Positions 1 through 8,654 are shown, counted from the stretch's first letter. The stretch is DNA of 34,154 nucleotides from an uncultured bacterium (GCA_905215115.1 CAJMOP010000008.1:1-34154), one strand, 5' to 3'. Program-made: numbers and translations. Notes: generated by a model not told the origin, from the sequence alone.

Positions 1-107
1 TCGGCGAGCGCGGTCATCTTCTTGCCGGTCTCGTAGAGCGCCTTGCCGTCCTCGAGATAGCCCTCCTGGTCGAAATGCATGATCTCGATCTTCTCGGTTT
101 CCTTCAT
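1..107 (-). CDS. SIS-domain sugar-phosphate protein, N-terminal fragment
   Basis: Only the first 35 codons are inside the window; the gene runs off the left edge. The ATG at 105-107 is preceded by a strong ribosome binding site (AAAGGAGAGA on the minus strand, about 111-120). The visible start, MKETEKIEIMHFDQEGYLED, followed by a helix-like stretch ending KKMTALAD, is typical of the lead-in to a SIS (sugar isomerase) domain in fructosamine/glucoselysine-6-phosphate deglycase-like proteins. That assignment is family resemblance from a short piece. It lies 60 bp downstream of another SIS gene in the same direction, which supports a shared operon for an amino sugar or glycated amino acid phosphate. 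The catalytic part is not visible. Confidence 0.5.
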   Translation of the reverse strand, partial: MKETEKIEIMHFDQEGYLEDGKALYETGKKMTALA

Positions 108-167
108 TTGTCTCTCCTTTCTGGGGTTGTTTCCACATCCCCCATGCCAACGGGCATCAAAACCCGC

Positions 168-1283
168 TTACATTCCGTAACACTCGGCCGCTTTGGCCTT
201 AAGCGCATTGACTGACTCTTCGTAGCCCTCCGCCTTGACCTCCATTTGCTTGGAGACAGCATCGAGATACGGGTGAACGTCCCATGACTTCAGACGCTCG
301 GCGATTATTGCCGCAATCGTCTGGAAGAACACGAGATTGGGAATTGCACTGAGCAGCGGAGCCACCTGAGGCACCACAACCTCGTGAGCCCTACCCTTGG
401 GATGGGCCGTGAGCAGCACCGTTTTTGCCGTAACGTTCGATAGCGCGTCGGCGATATTCGCAAGACGCTCCGACCCCTGCGGATCGTCGACAATAAACAC
501 CAGGTAGCCTGGGGTTATCTGCATCTCGGGACCGTGGACGAACTCCTCGCCTTCGTGATGCATGGCAGGAATCTTGATGGTCTCGCTCAGTTTGAGCGCC
601 GCCTCCTCGGCAACACCGTAGTTGGGGCCGTTGCCGACGACCATAGCGGGCGTGTGCTCAGAAAGCTCGAGCATGTGGTCTTGGACATATGCCTCGGCGG
701 TCTTGCACATCACGGCATTAGCCTGGATAGCCTCGCGCAGGCCATCAAGACGCTGAGCAACGCCCTTGGCGTCAATCGTTCCGCGCGCCTGACCGCCGTA
801 AATACCAAAGAGCACCAGGTACTCAACGAGAACCTCGACGCCCAGAGTCACAAAGTCCACCGACTCGACACCCACACCGTAGTCAAGAACGATGTCGGCG
901 TGTTCCTTGATGGGTGCCTCGACGTTTGCCGTGAGCGCAACTGCAGCCATATCGTGTGCGCGCATGTAATCAAGAGCCGCGATCGTATTGGTCGAATAGC
1001 CACTCTGCGAAACGGCAATGTTGAGCGCATGCTGTGGATAGGTGTGTTCAAAATCGACGAAGGCCTCGGGCGTCACAACGGACACCTGCATTTGCAGGGT
1101 ATCTTGCAGGTAATCGCGGGCGCAATCGGCGGCATGGCGCGACGAACCCGAAGCAACGATGCGCAGCGCGTCAAAAGAACCGGACTGGAAAATATCAACG
1201 AGCTGCGCTACCAGCTCAGACGAACGCTCGAGGTTCTCTCCCATACGCACATGGGCAAGCTGAACGTAATCGAGCATCTTCAT
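168..1283 (-). CDS. Double-SIS phosphosugar isomerase/deglycase-like protein
   Basis: A 371-residue protein with two SIS folds, as in the isomerase half of GlmS, AgaS and FrlB-type fructosamine-6-phosphate deglycases. The first phosphosugar loop is GSSRHAA at residues 46-52 and is followed by a VSQSGYSTNT segment. The second half carries EEAALKLSE and EFVHGPEMQ, which resemble the GlmS region around its active site. Such proteins act in the cytoplasm on amino-sugar or Amadori-product phosphates; the exact substrate cannot be read here. The ATG at 1283 is chosen over a longer reading (to 1325) because AGGTGAG lies just upstream of it. The next gene downstream is also SIS-type, and two GntR/UTRA regulators lie upstream, an arrangement typical of frl/gfr-like operons, though no PTS genes are visible on this side. 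Confidence 0.75.
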   Translation of the reverse strand: MKMLDYVQLAHVRMGENLERSSELVAQLVDIFQSGSFDALRIVASGSSRHAADCARDYLQDTLQMQVSVVTPEAFVDFEHTYPQHALNIAVSQSGYSTNTIAALDYMRAHDMAAVALTANVEAPIKEHADIVLDYGVGVESVDFVTLGVEVLVEYLVLFGIYGGQARGTIDAKGVAQRLDGLREAIQANAVMCKTAEAYVQDHMLELSEHTPAMVVGNGPNYGVAEEAALKLSETIKIPAMHHEGEEFVHGPEMQITPGYLVFIVDDPQGSERLANIADALSNVTAKTVLLTAHPKGRAHEVVVPQVAPLLSAIPNLVFFQTIAAIIAERLKSWDVHPYLDAVSKQMEVKAEGYEESVNALKAKAAECYGM

Positions 1284-1476
1284 CGTCTCACCTCGTAACA
1301 AATCATTAGTATTTGAACCAATCACAGTTACAGGTTACGGCTTTTTGATACCTCTTTGTCGATTAATTTATCCCCATCGGCGAACGGTCGATTTCGAGCC
1401 ATGTAAGGTTGTATATGCAGTTTGCTCAACGAATCAAAATTCCGTCAGCTTTTCAGCCCGTTATGCTAAAAACCAG

Positions 1477-2190
1477 CTAGTACGTATAGGTATATCCACC
1501 CGCATCACCGCGGTTAAACGACTTGACGTACTCGATTGCCTGGCCGCTCGCATCGAAGCTCACGCACTCAAGCGTCAAGGCAAGATCGCCCTGCTCCAGT
1601 CCAAGCAGGCCGGCATCTCGCGCGCCCAGCGCTTCGATATCGAGCTTTTCCTGTGCCATGACCGGCTTTCGGCCCAACATCTCATAGGTCTCGTACAAAC
1701 TGAAGACCGACACGTCAATATCTTCGATTGTGGGAAACAGCAGGCACGGGATGAACGTCATCTCAATCGATACGGGATCGCCGTTGACGCAGTTCAAACG
1801 CCGAATCGAATACAGTAAATCGTCCTCGGCAATGCCAAACAGGTTGGCATAATATGGACCCGCATAACGCTTGGAACGCGCGAGGATGCGGACGGACGGC
1901 TCGCCGCCCGAAGCACGAACTGATTCGCGAAAGCCTCCCGTTCGCTCGTAGGCAACGGGCACTTTCTGTGCCACAAACGCGCCCTTTCCGCGGACGCGTC
2001 GAATCTGCCCACGCCGAACCAGCTCATCGACAGCGCTTCGGATGGTCAAGCGCGTCGTACCAAATTCCTCGGCGAGGTCTTTTTCGGACGGAATCATGGA
2101 ACCCGTGGGATATATACCGCGCTCGATACGCTCCTCGATGCGGCGTCGAATGCGCATATAAACCGGGGTGGCATCTACTGTTTCAGCCAT
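1477..2190 (-). CDS. GntR/UTRA-family transcriptional regulator (distal of a pair)
   Basis: A 237-residue HutC-subfamily GntR regulator. Residues about 10-75 are the winged helix-turn-helix (SEKDLAEEFGTTRLTIRSAV, then the wing ending GKGAFVA). Residues about 95-235 form a UTRA effector-binding domain, which in this family senses a phosphosugar or related metabolite. Its ATG lies inside the end of the upstream GntR gene (16-nt overlap, different frame), so translation is probably coupled. The SIS gene begins 193 bp downstream and is the obvious target. The pair of different UTRA regulators in one transcript is unusual; they may form heteromers or read two effectors. Confidence 0.85.
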   Translation of the reverse strand: MAETVDATPVYMRIRRRIEERIERGIYPTGSMIPSEKDLAEEFGTTRLTIRSAVDELVRRGQIRRVRGKGAFVAQKVPVAYERTGGFRESVRASGGEPSVRILARSKRYAGPYYANLFGIAEDDLLYSIRRLNCVNGDPVSIEMTFIPCLLFPTIEDIDVSVFSLYETYEMLGRKPVMAQEKLDIEALGARDAGLLGLEQGDLALTLECVSFDASGQAIEYVKSFNRGDAGGYTYTY

Positions 2191-2942
2191 TGTTCACCTG
2201 CCACGCTCCTCATGCCGTTCTTCTCGCCGTTATCGGCAAAGCGGAACTTTGTGGGCAAAATCACCGATTTGCAATGCTCCACAAAACGCATGTCCTTATC
2301 AAATTCTATCGTGCTCTCATAGAACACCGGCGTTCCCTCTTCTTGCTGGAGCAACTCGGCCTCTTCGGCGTTCAAACGCGAGATGGAGATATGCTCACGT
2401 CCATGCTCAACGCGCACGCCGCCTTCTTTGAGCAAGACATCGTAAAGGCTCTCACACTCAAAATCGTGATCGGGAAGCGAGGGGCACAGGGACAGGTTAA
2501 CGTGAGCCGTCTCAATTGACGCCGGCTCGCCCTCAATAAGTCGAACACGCTGCATGCGGAGCAAAGGAGCGCCTACAGCAACCCCAAGCTTGTCGGCAAG
2601 CGCCTCATCCGCCTCGATGGCCCCGGTGGAAACCAGACGAGAAGAGGGGTGCAGGCCGGCAGTCCGCACGGCATCGGAGAAGTTATACGTTTCCTGAAAG
2701 ATATTGAGCGGTTTGGGAGGACACACATACGTACCCGATCCGCGACGGCTCTCGAGCGTTCCACACGAGATGAGCCGCGTGATACCGGCGCGCAACGCCG
2801 TACGCGAAACGCCAATCTCTTCGCACAGCACGCGCTCGGCCGGCAGGCGATCGCCGCCGGCAAGCTGATGGTGCTGGATATACCAAAGAATCCCCTCAAC
2901 AGCACGATCTTTGGGGGGAATTGCATAAGATTCGCCTGCCAT
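2175..2942 (-). CDS. GntR/UTRA-family transcriptional regulator (proximal of a pair)
   Basis: A 255-residue HutC-type GntR regulator: winged helix at about residues 10-75 (LCEEIGVSRTALRAGITRLI and the wing RRGSGTYV), then a UTRA domain to about residue 240. The ATG at 2942 is preferred to an upstream TTG at 2978 because GAGGAG sits about 8 nt before it. The protein is clearly different in sequence from its downstream partner, so this is not a recent tandem duplication. The stop overlaps the start of the next GntR gene by 16 nt. The small hypothetical gene ends 38 bp upstream, so all may be one transcript. Confidence 0.85.
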   Translation of the reverse strand: MAGESYAIPPKDRAVEGILWYIQHHQLAGGDRLPAERVLCEEIGVSRTALRAGITRLISCGTLESRRGSGTYVCPPKPLNIFQETYNFSDAVRTAGLHPSSRLVSTGAIEADEALADKLGVAVGAPLLRMQRVRLIEGEPASIETAHVNLSLCPSLPDHDFECESLYDVLLKEGGVRVEHGREHISISRLNAEEAELLQQEEGTPVFYESTIEFDKDMRFVEHCKSVILPTKFRFADNGEKNGMRSVAGEQWLKQ

Positions 2943-2980
2943 TGCACAGACTCCTCGTTCAGAAACGTATGTCGCCAAAA

Positions 2981-3469
2981 TTAGGCCAGACCACCCATGG
3001 CATCAAATTCGGCCTTGATCTTCTCGGCGACATTCCGATACGACTTATACAGGCTTGAATCGCGTTTGACTTCATCGGTCATAACGGGAATCTCTAGTTT
3101 GGAAACCCCGTCTTTTCCCGTCTGAACCGCCACAACAACGCCCATACCAAGACACATATTACGCTTGGCTGCGTTCATTTTTGCCGCCTCAGCGGGATTT
3201 GCCAGAATACGCTGGGCAAATTCCTGTTTAGAGACCGCTTCATCGGCCTCCGGATCGCCCGCCTCGGCCACTTCGCACTGCAACACGTCCGCATAGTCAA
3301 AAATCTTCGGCTCGCCGCCGCGCTGATGTACGGCCCACTTGCGACGCGTGGCATCCTGGTAGATAGCCGGCAAAAACGTAAACCGCGGCGGGTCCAAAAT
3401 CGTATCCGTGATGGTAAACACATCGGGATCAAAGGCATCCTGCGGGTTTTTCTTCTTGAACAGCCCCAT
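2981..3469 (-). CDS. Hypothetical cytoplasmic protein, 162 aa
   Basis: I do not recognise a specific function. The start at 3469 (MGLFKKK) is chosen because GGGAGG precedes it; an in-frame start at 3490 lacks a site. There is no signal peptide or membrane segment. The N-terminal KKK is followed by a beta-rich region (WAVHQRGGEPKIFDYADVL) that resembles small Firmicutes/Actinobacteria proteins in which a strand-rich module reads an R-x-P-K-I-[FY] segment before an acidic E-x-G turn (DUF4428-like tail), but I hold that only weakly. It sits between xfp and the GntR pair on the same strand and could be either a separate unit or the first gene of the regulator operon. Confidence 0.6.
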   Translation of the reverse strand: MGLFKKKNPQDAFDPDVFTITDTILDPPRFTFLPAIYQDATRRKWAVHQRGGEPKIFDYADVLQCEVAEAGDPEADEAVSKQEFAQRILANPAEAAKMNAAKRNMCLGMGVVVAVQTGKDGVSKLEIPVMTDEVKRDSSLYKSYRNVAEKIKAEFDAMGGLA

Positions 3470-3581
3470 ATCAGCCTCCCGTACTAGCATTAAACAACTT
3501 AAGCTGAATATAGCACCAATTTCAAGCCGCCGCCTTACCCTATCGGTACGCGGCGTCTATGGCTCGCCCAGCGGGGTAATA

Positions 3582-3657
3582 CGGGCGAGGGCCGGGGAGG
3601 CATACTTTGTTTTGAGAAGTTCGCGAAGCCCACTTCTCAGAGGAAGGCACCCGCCCG
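3582..3657 (-). other. Nested inverted repeat downstream of xfp
   Basis: The inner stem is GAGAAGT (3614-3620) with ACTTCTC (3632-3638); the outer stem is CGGGCG (3582-3587) with CGCCCG (3652-3657). It lies 33 bp past the xfp stop and would fold in the xfp transcript. There is no run of T after it on either strand, so it may be a processing or stabilising structure, or a REP-type repeat, rather than a normal terminator. Confidence 0.35.
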
Positions 3658-3689
3658 GAGGCGGCCCCAGCGCGAGACCGTCCCGGATG

Positions 3690-6218
3690 CTATTCGTTGT
3701 CGCCTGCGGTCATTTGGGTTGCGGAGAGCGTGCCGTCGGCTGCCGTTGCGGCAGCGGCGTCGGGCCAGACCCAGTCGGTAAAGGCCGGGTGATCGAAGCC
3801 CTCGTTGCACGCGAACTCAAAGGCCTCGGTGCGGAATGCCTCCCACTCGTCAATCTGCTCTGCAAACTTGTCGGCGTCGACCATGCGCAGCACGTCGGCG
3901 GCCAGGGCCCAGCGGTCCATGTTGTTCAGACGCAGCATGTCGAACGGCGTGGTCGTGGAGCCCTTCTCCTCGTAGCCGTGGACGCGGAAGGCGTCGTGGC
4001 CGGGGCGGTTCCAGATCAGGCGGCGAATCGTGCCGGCATAGGCGTGGAAGGCAAAGAGCACGGGCTTCCCACCGCAGCCGAACAGCTCAGCCCAGCGCTC
4101 ATCGCTGATGGCCTGGTCGTTCTCGCAGACGTTCTGAATCTTGAGCAGATCGACCACGTTAACGAACCACACCTTAATGCCTAGCTCGCGCAGCATATCG
4201 GTTGCGGCCAGAGCCTCGAGCGTCGGCACGTCACCGCAGGTCGCAACCACGACGTCGGCCTCGGCGAGTGAACCAGCGGTCGATGCCCACTCCCAAGCCG
4301 CGACGCCCTCGGCGAGCTCGGCGCAGGCCTCGTCAACCGTCTGGAAGGTCGGGGCAGGCTGCTTACCACAGAAAATGGCGTTGACGCAGTCGGTGGACTG
4401 GTAGACGCGCTCGGCCACGGCAAGGGCCATGTTGGCGTCGGCCGGATAGTACGCATTCACGATATGCGTGTCGTTGGCCTTGTTGAGCAGCAGGTCGATA
4501 AAGCCGGGGTCCTGGTGCGAGAAGCCGTTGTGGTCCTGACGCCAAACATGGCTCGACAGCAAAATGTTGAGTCCGCTGATGGGAGCACGCCACGGAATCT
4601 CGCGCTTGGTGGCCTCGAGCCACTTGCAGTGCTGGTTGACCATGGAATCGACCACGTGCACAAAGCTCTCGTAGGAGCTCCACACGCCGGAGCGTCCGGT
4701 GAGCACGTAGGCCTCGAGGAAGCCTTCGCACTGGTGCTCGGACAGCTGCTCGACGACCTTACCGGAGCCGGCCAGCAGCTCGTCGTTGGCCTCGTCCTCG
4801 TAGAAGCCGGCATCCCACTGCTTCTTGGTCACCTTGTAGGCGGCCTGCAGGCGGTTGGACGCGGTCTCGTCGGGGCCAAAGATGCGGAAATCCTCCATGT
4901 TCTTGGCCAGAACGTCGGCAGTGTACTCACCAAAGACGCGAGCGGCCTCGGTGGAGCCCCAGCCATGGCCCTTCTCGGCGACGGGGATCTCGTGGGCGTG
5001 GATATCGGGCAGCTCGAGCTCGCGGCGCACCTTGCCGCCGTTCGCGTTGGGGTTGGCGCCAATGCGCAGCTCGCCGGTCGGCATAAAGGCCGTCACCTCG
5101 GGGCGCACCTGGCCCTCGGGCGTAAAGAGCTCCTCGGGCTTGTAGGAGCGCAGCCACTCGCGCAGTACGCGGAAATGCTCGTGGGTGTCCTTGGCACTCG
5201 CCAACGGCACCTGATGGGCGCGCCAGGAGTCCTCGGTCTTCTTGCCGTCGATGTGCTTGGGGCAGGTCCAGCCCTTGGGCGTGCGGAACACGATCATGGG
5301 GTAGGCAGGGCGGGCCACGGTCTCGCCCGCGGCGGTCTGGGCCTGCGCGGTGGCCTTGATGTCGCAGATCTCGTCAAAGACCTGCTCAAACAGGGCAGCG
5401 AAACGCTCGTGGATGCTCGCGTGACTCTCGTCGTCAAAGCCGGCGACAAAGAAGTGCGGCTTGTAGCCCATGCCCTCAAAGAACTTGGTGAGCTCCTCGT
5501 CGGACACGCGGGCGAGGATGGTGGGGTTGGCGATCTTGTAACCGTTGAGGTGCAGGATTGGCAGGACGATGCCGTCGGTTGCCGGGTTCACGAGCTTGTT
5601 GGACTGCCAAGAGGTGGCAAGCGGACCGGTCTCGGACTCACCGTCGCCCACCACGGCCACGGCCAGCAGGCTCGGGTTGTCCATGACGGCGCCGTAGGCG
5701 TGGCTGAGCGTGTAGCCGAGCTCGCCGCCCTCGTGGATGGAACCGGGCGTCTCGGGCGCAAAGTGGCTCGGGATGCCGCCGGGATAGGAGAACTGGCGGA
5801 AGAACTTCTGCAGGCCGGCCTCGTCATTGGTGATGTCGGGGCGGATCTCACGGTAGGTGCCATCGAGCAGCGACTGGGCGGTGCCAGCAGGGCCACCGTG
5901 GCCCGGGCCCATCAAGAAAATGGCGTTCTGGTTGTGGTCGGCGATGAAGCGGTTGACATGACCGAACAGGAAGTTGATGCCGGGCGTGGTGCCCCAGTGA
6001 CCGACCAGACGGTGCTTAACGTCCGGACGACCAAAATCGCGCGTCTCGCCGGTCTTCTCGTCGACAAAGTCGCTGCGCATCAGCGGGTTGGAGCGAAGGT
6101 AAATCTGGCCGACGGACAGGTAGTTCGAGGCGCGCCAATACAGGTCGACACCCTCGAGCTCGGAAGCGGGAACCTCATGTCCCAGTTTTTGCCACGGCGT
6201 TCCCAGTGTTTTAGCCAT
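3690..6218 (-). CDS. xfp: Xylulose-5-phosphate/fructose-6-phosphate phosphoketolase
   Basis: An 842-residue thiamine-diphosphate enzyme that cleaves xylulose-5-P (and usually fructose-6-P) with phosphate to acetyl-phosphate plus glyceraldehyde-3-P or erythrose-4-P, the key step of the bifid shunt. Family signatures are all present: GHWGTTPG (73-80), GPGHGGP (104-110), IHEGGELGY (161-169) and GDGESETGP (191-199), the last being the TPP/Mg-binding motif. Length fits the 790-830-residue bifidobacterial family with a short C-terminal extension. The ATG at 6218 has a GAAGGG site about 10 nt upstream. A LacI-family gene lies immediately upstream and two matching operators cover the promoter, so expression is probably sugar-controlled. 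Codon use matches neighbouring core genes. Confidence 0.97.
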   Translation of the reverse strand: MAKTLGTPWQKLGHEVPASELEGVDLYWRASNYLSVGQIYLRSNPLMRSDFVDEKTGETRDFGRPDVKHRLVGHWGTTPGINFLFGHVNRFIADHNQNAIFLMGPGHGGPAGTAQSLLDGTYREIRPDITNDEAGLQKFFRQFSYPGGIPSHFAPETPGSIHEGGELGYTLSHAYGAVMDNPSLLAVAVVGDGESETGPLATSWQSNKLVNPATDGIVLPILHLNGYKIANPTILARVSDEELTKFFEGMGYKPHFFVAGFDDESHASIHERFAALFEQVFDEICDIKATAQAQTAAGETVARPAYPMIVFRTPKGWTCPKHIDGKKTEDSWRAHQVPLASAKDTHEHFRVLREWLRSYKPEELFTPEGQVRPEVTAFMPTGELRIGANPNANGGKVRRELELPDIHAHEIPVAEKGHGWGSTEAARVFGEYTADVLAKNMEDFRIFGPDETASNRLQAAYKVTKKQWDAGFYEDEANDELLAGSGKVVEQLSEHQCEGFLEAYVLTGRSGVWSSYESFVHVVDSMVNQHCKWLEATKREIPWRAPISGLNILLSSHVWRQDHNGFSHQDPGFIDLLLNKANDTHIVNAYYPADANMALAVAERVYQSTDCVNAIFCGKQPAPTFQTVDEACAELAEGVAAWEWASTAGSLAEADVVVATCGDVPTLEALAATDMLRELGIKVWFVNVVDLLKIQNVCENDQAISDERWAELFGCGGKPVLFAFHAYAGTIRRLIWNRPGHDAFRVHGYEEKGSTTTPFDMLRLNNMDRWALAADVLRMVDADKFAEQIDEWEAFRTEAFEFACNEGFDHPAFTDWVWPDAAAATAADGTLSATQMTAGDNE

Positions 6219-6276
6219 TGTTTATGTCCCTTCGCTGCGCGGTCGCCTTCCGATACGGCAACCTTTCGTTGGGACT

Positions 6277-6282
6277 AGTATA
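6277..6282 (-). promoter_or_regulatory. -10 element of the xfp promoter
   Basis: The minus strand reads TATACT here, giving a predicted start near 6270 and a leader of about 50 nt before the xfp ATG. No good -35 hexamer is found at 16-18 bp; the spacer is occupied by operator 1. The weak -35 would suit a tightly regulated promoter. Confidence 0.5.
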
Positions 6283-6284
6283 TT

Positions 6285-6302
6285 TGCTAAAACGTTTTAT
6301 CA
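6285..6302. promoter_or_regulatory. LacI-type operator 1 upstream of xfp
   Basis: TGCTAAAACGTTTTATCA: an 18-bp near-perfect palindrome with a central CG, the hallmark of LacI/GalR-family operators. It occupies the -10/-35 spacer of the xfp promoter, the classic position for repression. The adjacent LacI-family protein is the likely ligand. Confidence 0.8.
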
Positions 6303-6305
6303 TGG

Positions 6306-6323
6306 TGAAAAAACGTTTTAGCA
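6306..6323. promoter_or_regulatory. LacI-type operator 2 upstream of xfp
   Basis: TGAAAAAACGTTTTAGCA: a second palindrome with the same AAAACGTTTT core. Its centre is exactly 21 bp from that of operator 1, so both sites face the same side of the helix and could bind two dimers cooperatively. Each site keeps one perfect half of the consensus TGCTAAAACGTTTTAGCA. Confidence 0.8.
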
Positions 6324-6422
6324 TCCTGATTTGCCATGTGGACAGGCAAAAGCAAACATTCACCTGCGGCATTGCCTGTCACAGGTGCTCCACATTCAGT
6401 CTCTGCAAATTGATAAACGTGT

Positions 6423-7451
6423 TTAGTTGTGTTTAGTAAGCTCGAGCACGCTGTCCTTTACGATGAGCGCGGGCTCCAGAACAACCTCTTCGGCACGCCT
6501 GCCACCCCTACCGGCAAGACGCTTGGACATGCAGCCAAAAGCATGCTCGGCAAGGACACCAGGATCCTGCTCGATCGCGGTCAGCGCCGGCTCAAAGAGC
6601 ACGTCGGCCGCCGAGTTGTCATAGCTTACAACCGAGATATCGTCCGGGATGCTCTTACCCATCTCATGCAGGCGCTTGAGCAGACCCAGCGCAATGTTGT
6701 CCGAGCTTGCGAACACGGCGGTGGCGTCAGTTGCGAGCACCGCCTCCGAGGCCTCGTAGGCACTCGGAATGTAGTACTCGCTCTCAAACTCCAAACGCGC
6801 GTCGATCGGCAGGCCAACCTCACGCAGCGCACGCTCGTAGCCGGCAAGTCGCTTGCGGCCCGTATTGGAACGGCGCGCGTTAACCAAGCAGGCAATGCGA
6901 CGGTGGCCTTGCTCGATCAAGTAGCGGGTAGCCATGTAGCCGCCCATCTCGTGGTCGAACATCACCTTGTCGCACTCGAGTCCCTCAATGGCACGGTCGA
7001 CCATTACCGCCGGGATGGGCAGATGGCTGACTTCTTCACGCAGGGCGCGGTCGTCGGAGAACTCGTCACCCACCACCAAAAAGACGCCATCGACGCCGCG
7101 CGTCACCAGCTGGCGCAGGAGCTCCAGATCGTCCTCGGCACTTCCACCCGAGCTGGTAATAAAGAGCGCGTAGCCGTCCTCGCGGCAGCGTTTTTCCAGG
7201 CTGCCAGCGAGCGAGGCAAAAAAGCGGCTCTCGATGTTGGGAACGATAAGGCCCAGCGTGCGCGACTCGCGCATGACCAGGCTGCGCGCAATCTGGTTAG
7301 GAACATAATGGTTGCGCGCCGCGACCTCTTTGATGCGCTTGCGGTTTTCTTCCGAGATACGACAAGGCCGGTTGTTGAGAACAAGCGAGACCGACGAGGG
7401 GGAAAGCCCCACCTCCTGGGCAATCTGCTTGAGAGTAACTTTGTTGCCCAT
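6423..7451 (-). CDS. LacI-family transcriptional regulator
   Basis: A 342-residue LacI/GalR-family repressor. Residues 5-26 (VTLKQIAQEVGLSPSSVSLV) are the helix-turn-helix, followed by the hinge helix (YVPNQIARSL) and a periplasmic-binding-protein-like sensor domain from about residue 62 (TLGLIVPNI) to the end. The ATG at 7451 is chosen because GGAAGGAG sits just upstream and it places the HTH at the N terminus; the frame stays open to 7574 but that extension is non-family sequence. The gene stops 204 bp before xfp, and that gap carries two LacI operators. It probably controls xfp in response to a sugar phosphate or sugar; the effector is unknown. Confidence 0.92.
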   Translation of the reverse strand: MGNKVTLKQIAQEVGLSPSSVSLVLNNRPCRISEENRKRIKEVAARNHYVPNQIARSLVMRESRTLGLIVPNIESRFFASLAGSLEKRCREDGYALFITSSGGSAEDDLELLRQLVTRGVDGVFLVVGDEFSDDRALREEVSHLPIPAVMVDRAIEGLECDKVMFDHEMGGYMATRYLIEQGHRRIACLVNARRSNTGRKRLAGYERALREVGLPIDARLEFESEYYIPSAYEASEAVLATDATAVFASSDNIALGLLKRLHEMGKSIPDDISVVSYDNSAADVLFEPALTAIEQDPGVLAEHAFGCMSKRLAGRGGRRAEEVVLEPALIVKDSVLELTKHN

Positions 7452-7560
7452 CTCGCTCCTTCCGAGTATTCGCGCAATCTCTTGAAAGTATAGCGACCGT
7501 CCCTCTACCTCGATGATAAACACTTTACCAATCCGGTAGACGGCTGTTTTATCGCCGCGA

Positions 7561-7626
7561 TTGGTGTAAAGCAACCTGACCCCTTTGCACTATGTGATGC
7601 ATTGGGGTCAGGTTACTTTGCACCAA
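7561..7626. repeat. REP-like palindrome between lacI and murB
   Basis: Two 23-bp arms (7561-7583 and 7604-7626) are inverted copies with two mismatches, around a 20-nt loop. The arm contains AACCTGACCCC, read again as GGGGTCAGGTT on the other side. The length, intergenic position and GACCCC core suggest a REP/MITE-type interspersed element, but only a genome-wide copy count can show that. It separates the divergent lacI and murB promoters. Confidence 0.6.
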
Positions 7627-7691
7627 ATCCATCCGGGTGGGGTATATTGCATTCGATTGATGAAAACGACCACCATAAGGCGGATATTCGT

Positions 7692-8654
7692 ATGCACGAG
7701 AATGACTTTTTTAACGAGGACCTGCTCTGCGCGCTCGCTGGCGTTGCCGGCGAGGACAACGTGCTCATGAGCGAGCCCATGCGCGAGCACACCACGTTTA
7801 AGATCGGCGGCCCGGCCGATGTCTTTGTCACGCCCGATACCGAGCAGGGACTCGTCGCCACGCTCGATACCTGCTACCGCTGCGATCTGCCGCTCACCAT
7901 CGTGGGCAACGGCTCCGACCTGCTCGTCGGTGACAAGGGTATCCGCGGCATCGTCGTGGCGCTGGGCGAGGGTCTCTCCGACATTACGGTCAACGGCACG
8001 CATGTTACGGCAGCAGCCGGCGCGCTGCTCTCGGACGTAGCGGCAGCGGCAGCCGAGGCCGGTCTTACCGGCATGGAGCCCCTCTCGGGCATCCCCGGCT
8101 CGGTCGGCGGCGCCTGCTACATGAACGCCGGTGCCTACGGTGCCTGCATGGCCGACGTTTTGGAGTCCGCGCGCGTCTATAAGCCCGCCCGCGTGCTCGA
8201 CGACGGTACCCGCGGTAGCGGCAACATCATTGAGTTTGATGTCGATGAGCTCAACCTGGGTTATCGCAAGAGCCGCATTGCCGACGACGGCTTCATCGTG
8301 CTTTCGGCCACCTTTAACCTCGCCCCGGGCAACGCCGCGATGATCAAGGCCGAAATGGACGACTACCGCCAACGCCGCGAGGACAAGCAGCCGCTCGACA
8401 TGCCGAGCGCCGGCTCCACCTTCAAGCGCCCCGAAGGCTACTTTGCCGGCAAGCTCATCATGGACGCCGGCCTGCGCGGTCACGCTGTCGGCGGCGCCCA
8501 GGTGAGCGAGAAACACTGCGGCTTCATCGTCAACGCCGACCACGCCACCGCCGCCGACGTCGACGAACTCATCCGCCACATCCAAGCCAAAGTCAAAGAG
8601 CAGTTCGGCGTAGACCTAGAACCCGAAGTCCACCGAGTAGGCGAATTCCTCTAA
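7692..8654 (+). CDS. murB: UDP-N-acetylmuramate dehydrogenase
   Basis: A 320-residue FAD enzyme that reduces UDP-GlcNAc-enolpyruvate to UDP-MurNAc with NADPH, the second committed step of peptidoglycan precursor synthesis in the cytoplasm. The FAD-binding stretch is HTTFKIGGPAD then VGNGSDLLV; GIPGSVGGACYMNAGAYG is diagnostic of MurB. The proton-donating Ser is S242 (PSAGSTFKRP) and the C-terminal catalytic Glu is E312 (LEPEVHRVG). Absence of the long loop of E. coli MurB makes it type II. The ATG at 7692 has AAGGCGG upstream; the frame is open further upstream into the palindrome, which is unlikely to be coding. It stands alone, ending in a strong terminator. Confidence 0.96.
   Translation: MHENDFFNEDLLCALAGVAGEDNVLMSEPMREHTTFKIGGPADVFVTPDTEQGLVATLDTCYRCDLPLTIVGNGSDLLVGDKGIRGIVVALGEGLSDITVNGTHVTAAAGALLSDVAAAAAEAGLTGMEPLSGIPGSVGGACYMNAGAYGACMADVLESARVYKPARVLDDGTRGSGNIIEFDVDELNLGYRKSRIADDGFIVLSATFNLAPGNAAMIKAEMDDYRQRREDKQPLDMPSAGSTFKRPEGYFAGKLIMDAGLRGHAVGGAQVSEKHCGFIVNADHATAADVDELIRHIQAKVKEQFGVDLEPEVHRVGEFL

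Noticed and set aside
4464..6278. 604-codon open frame antisense to xfp
   Set aside because: It lies wholly over the phosphoketolase gene, has low-complexity Leu/Val/Gly-rich sequence and no family motif; it is a GC-bias shadow.
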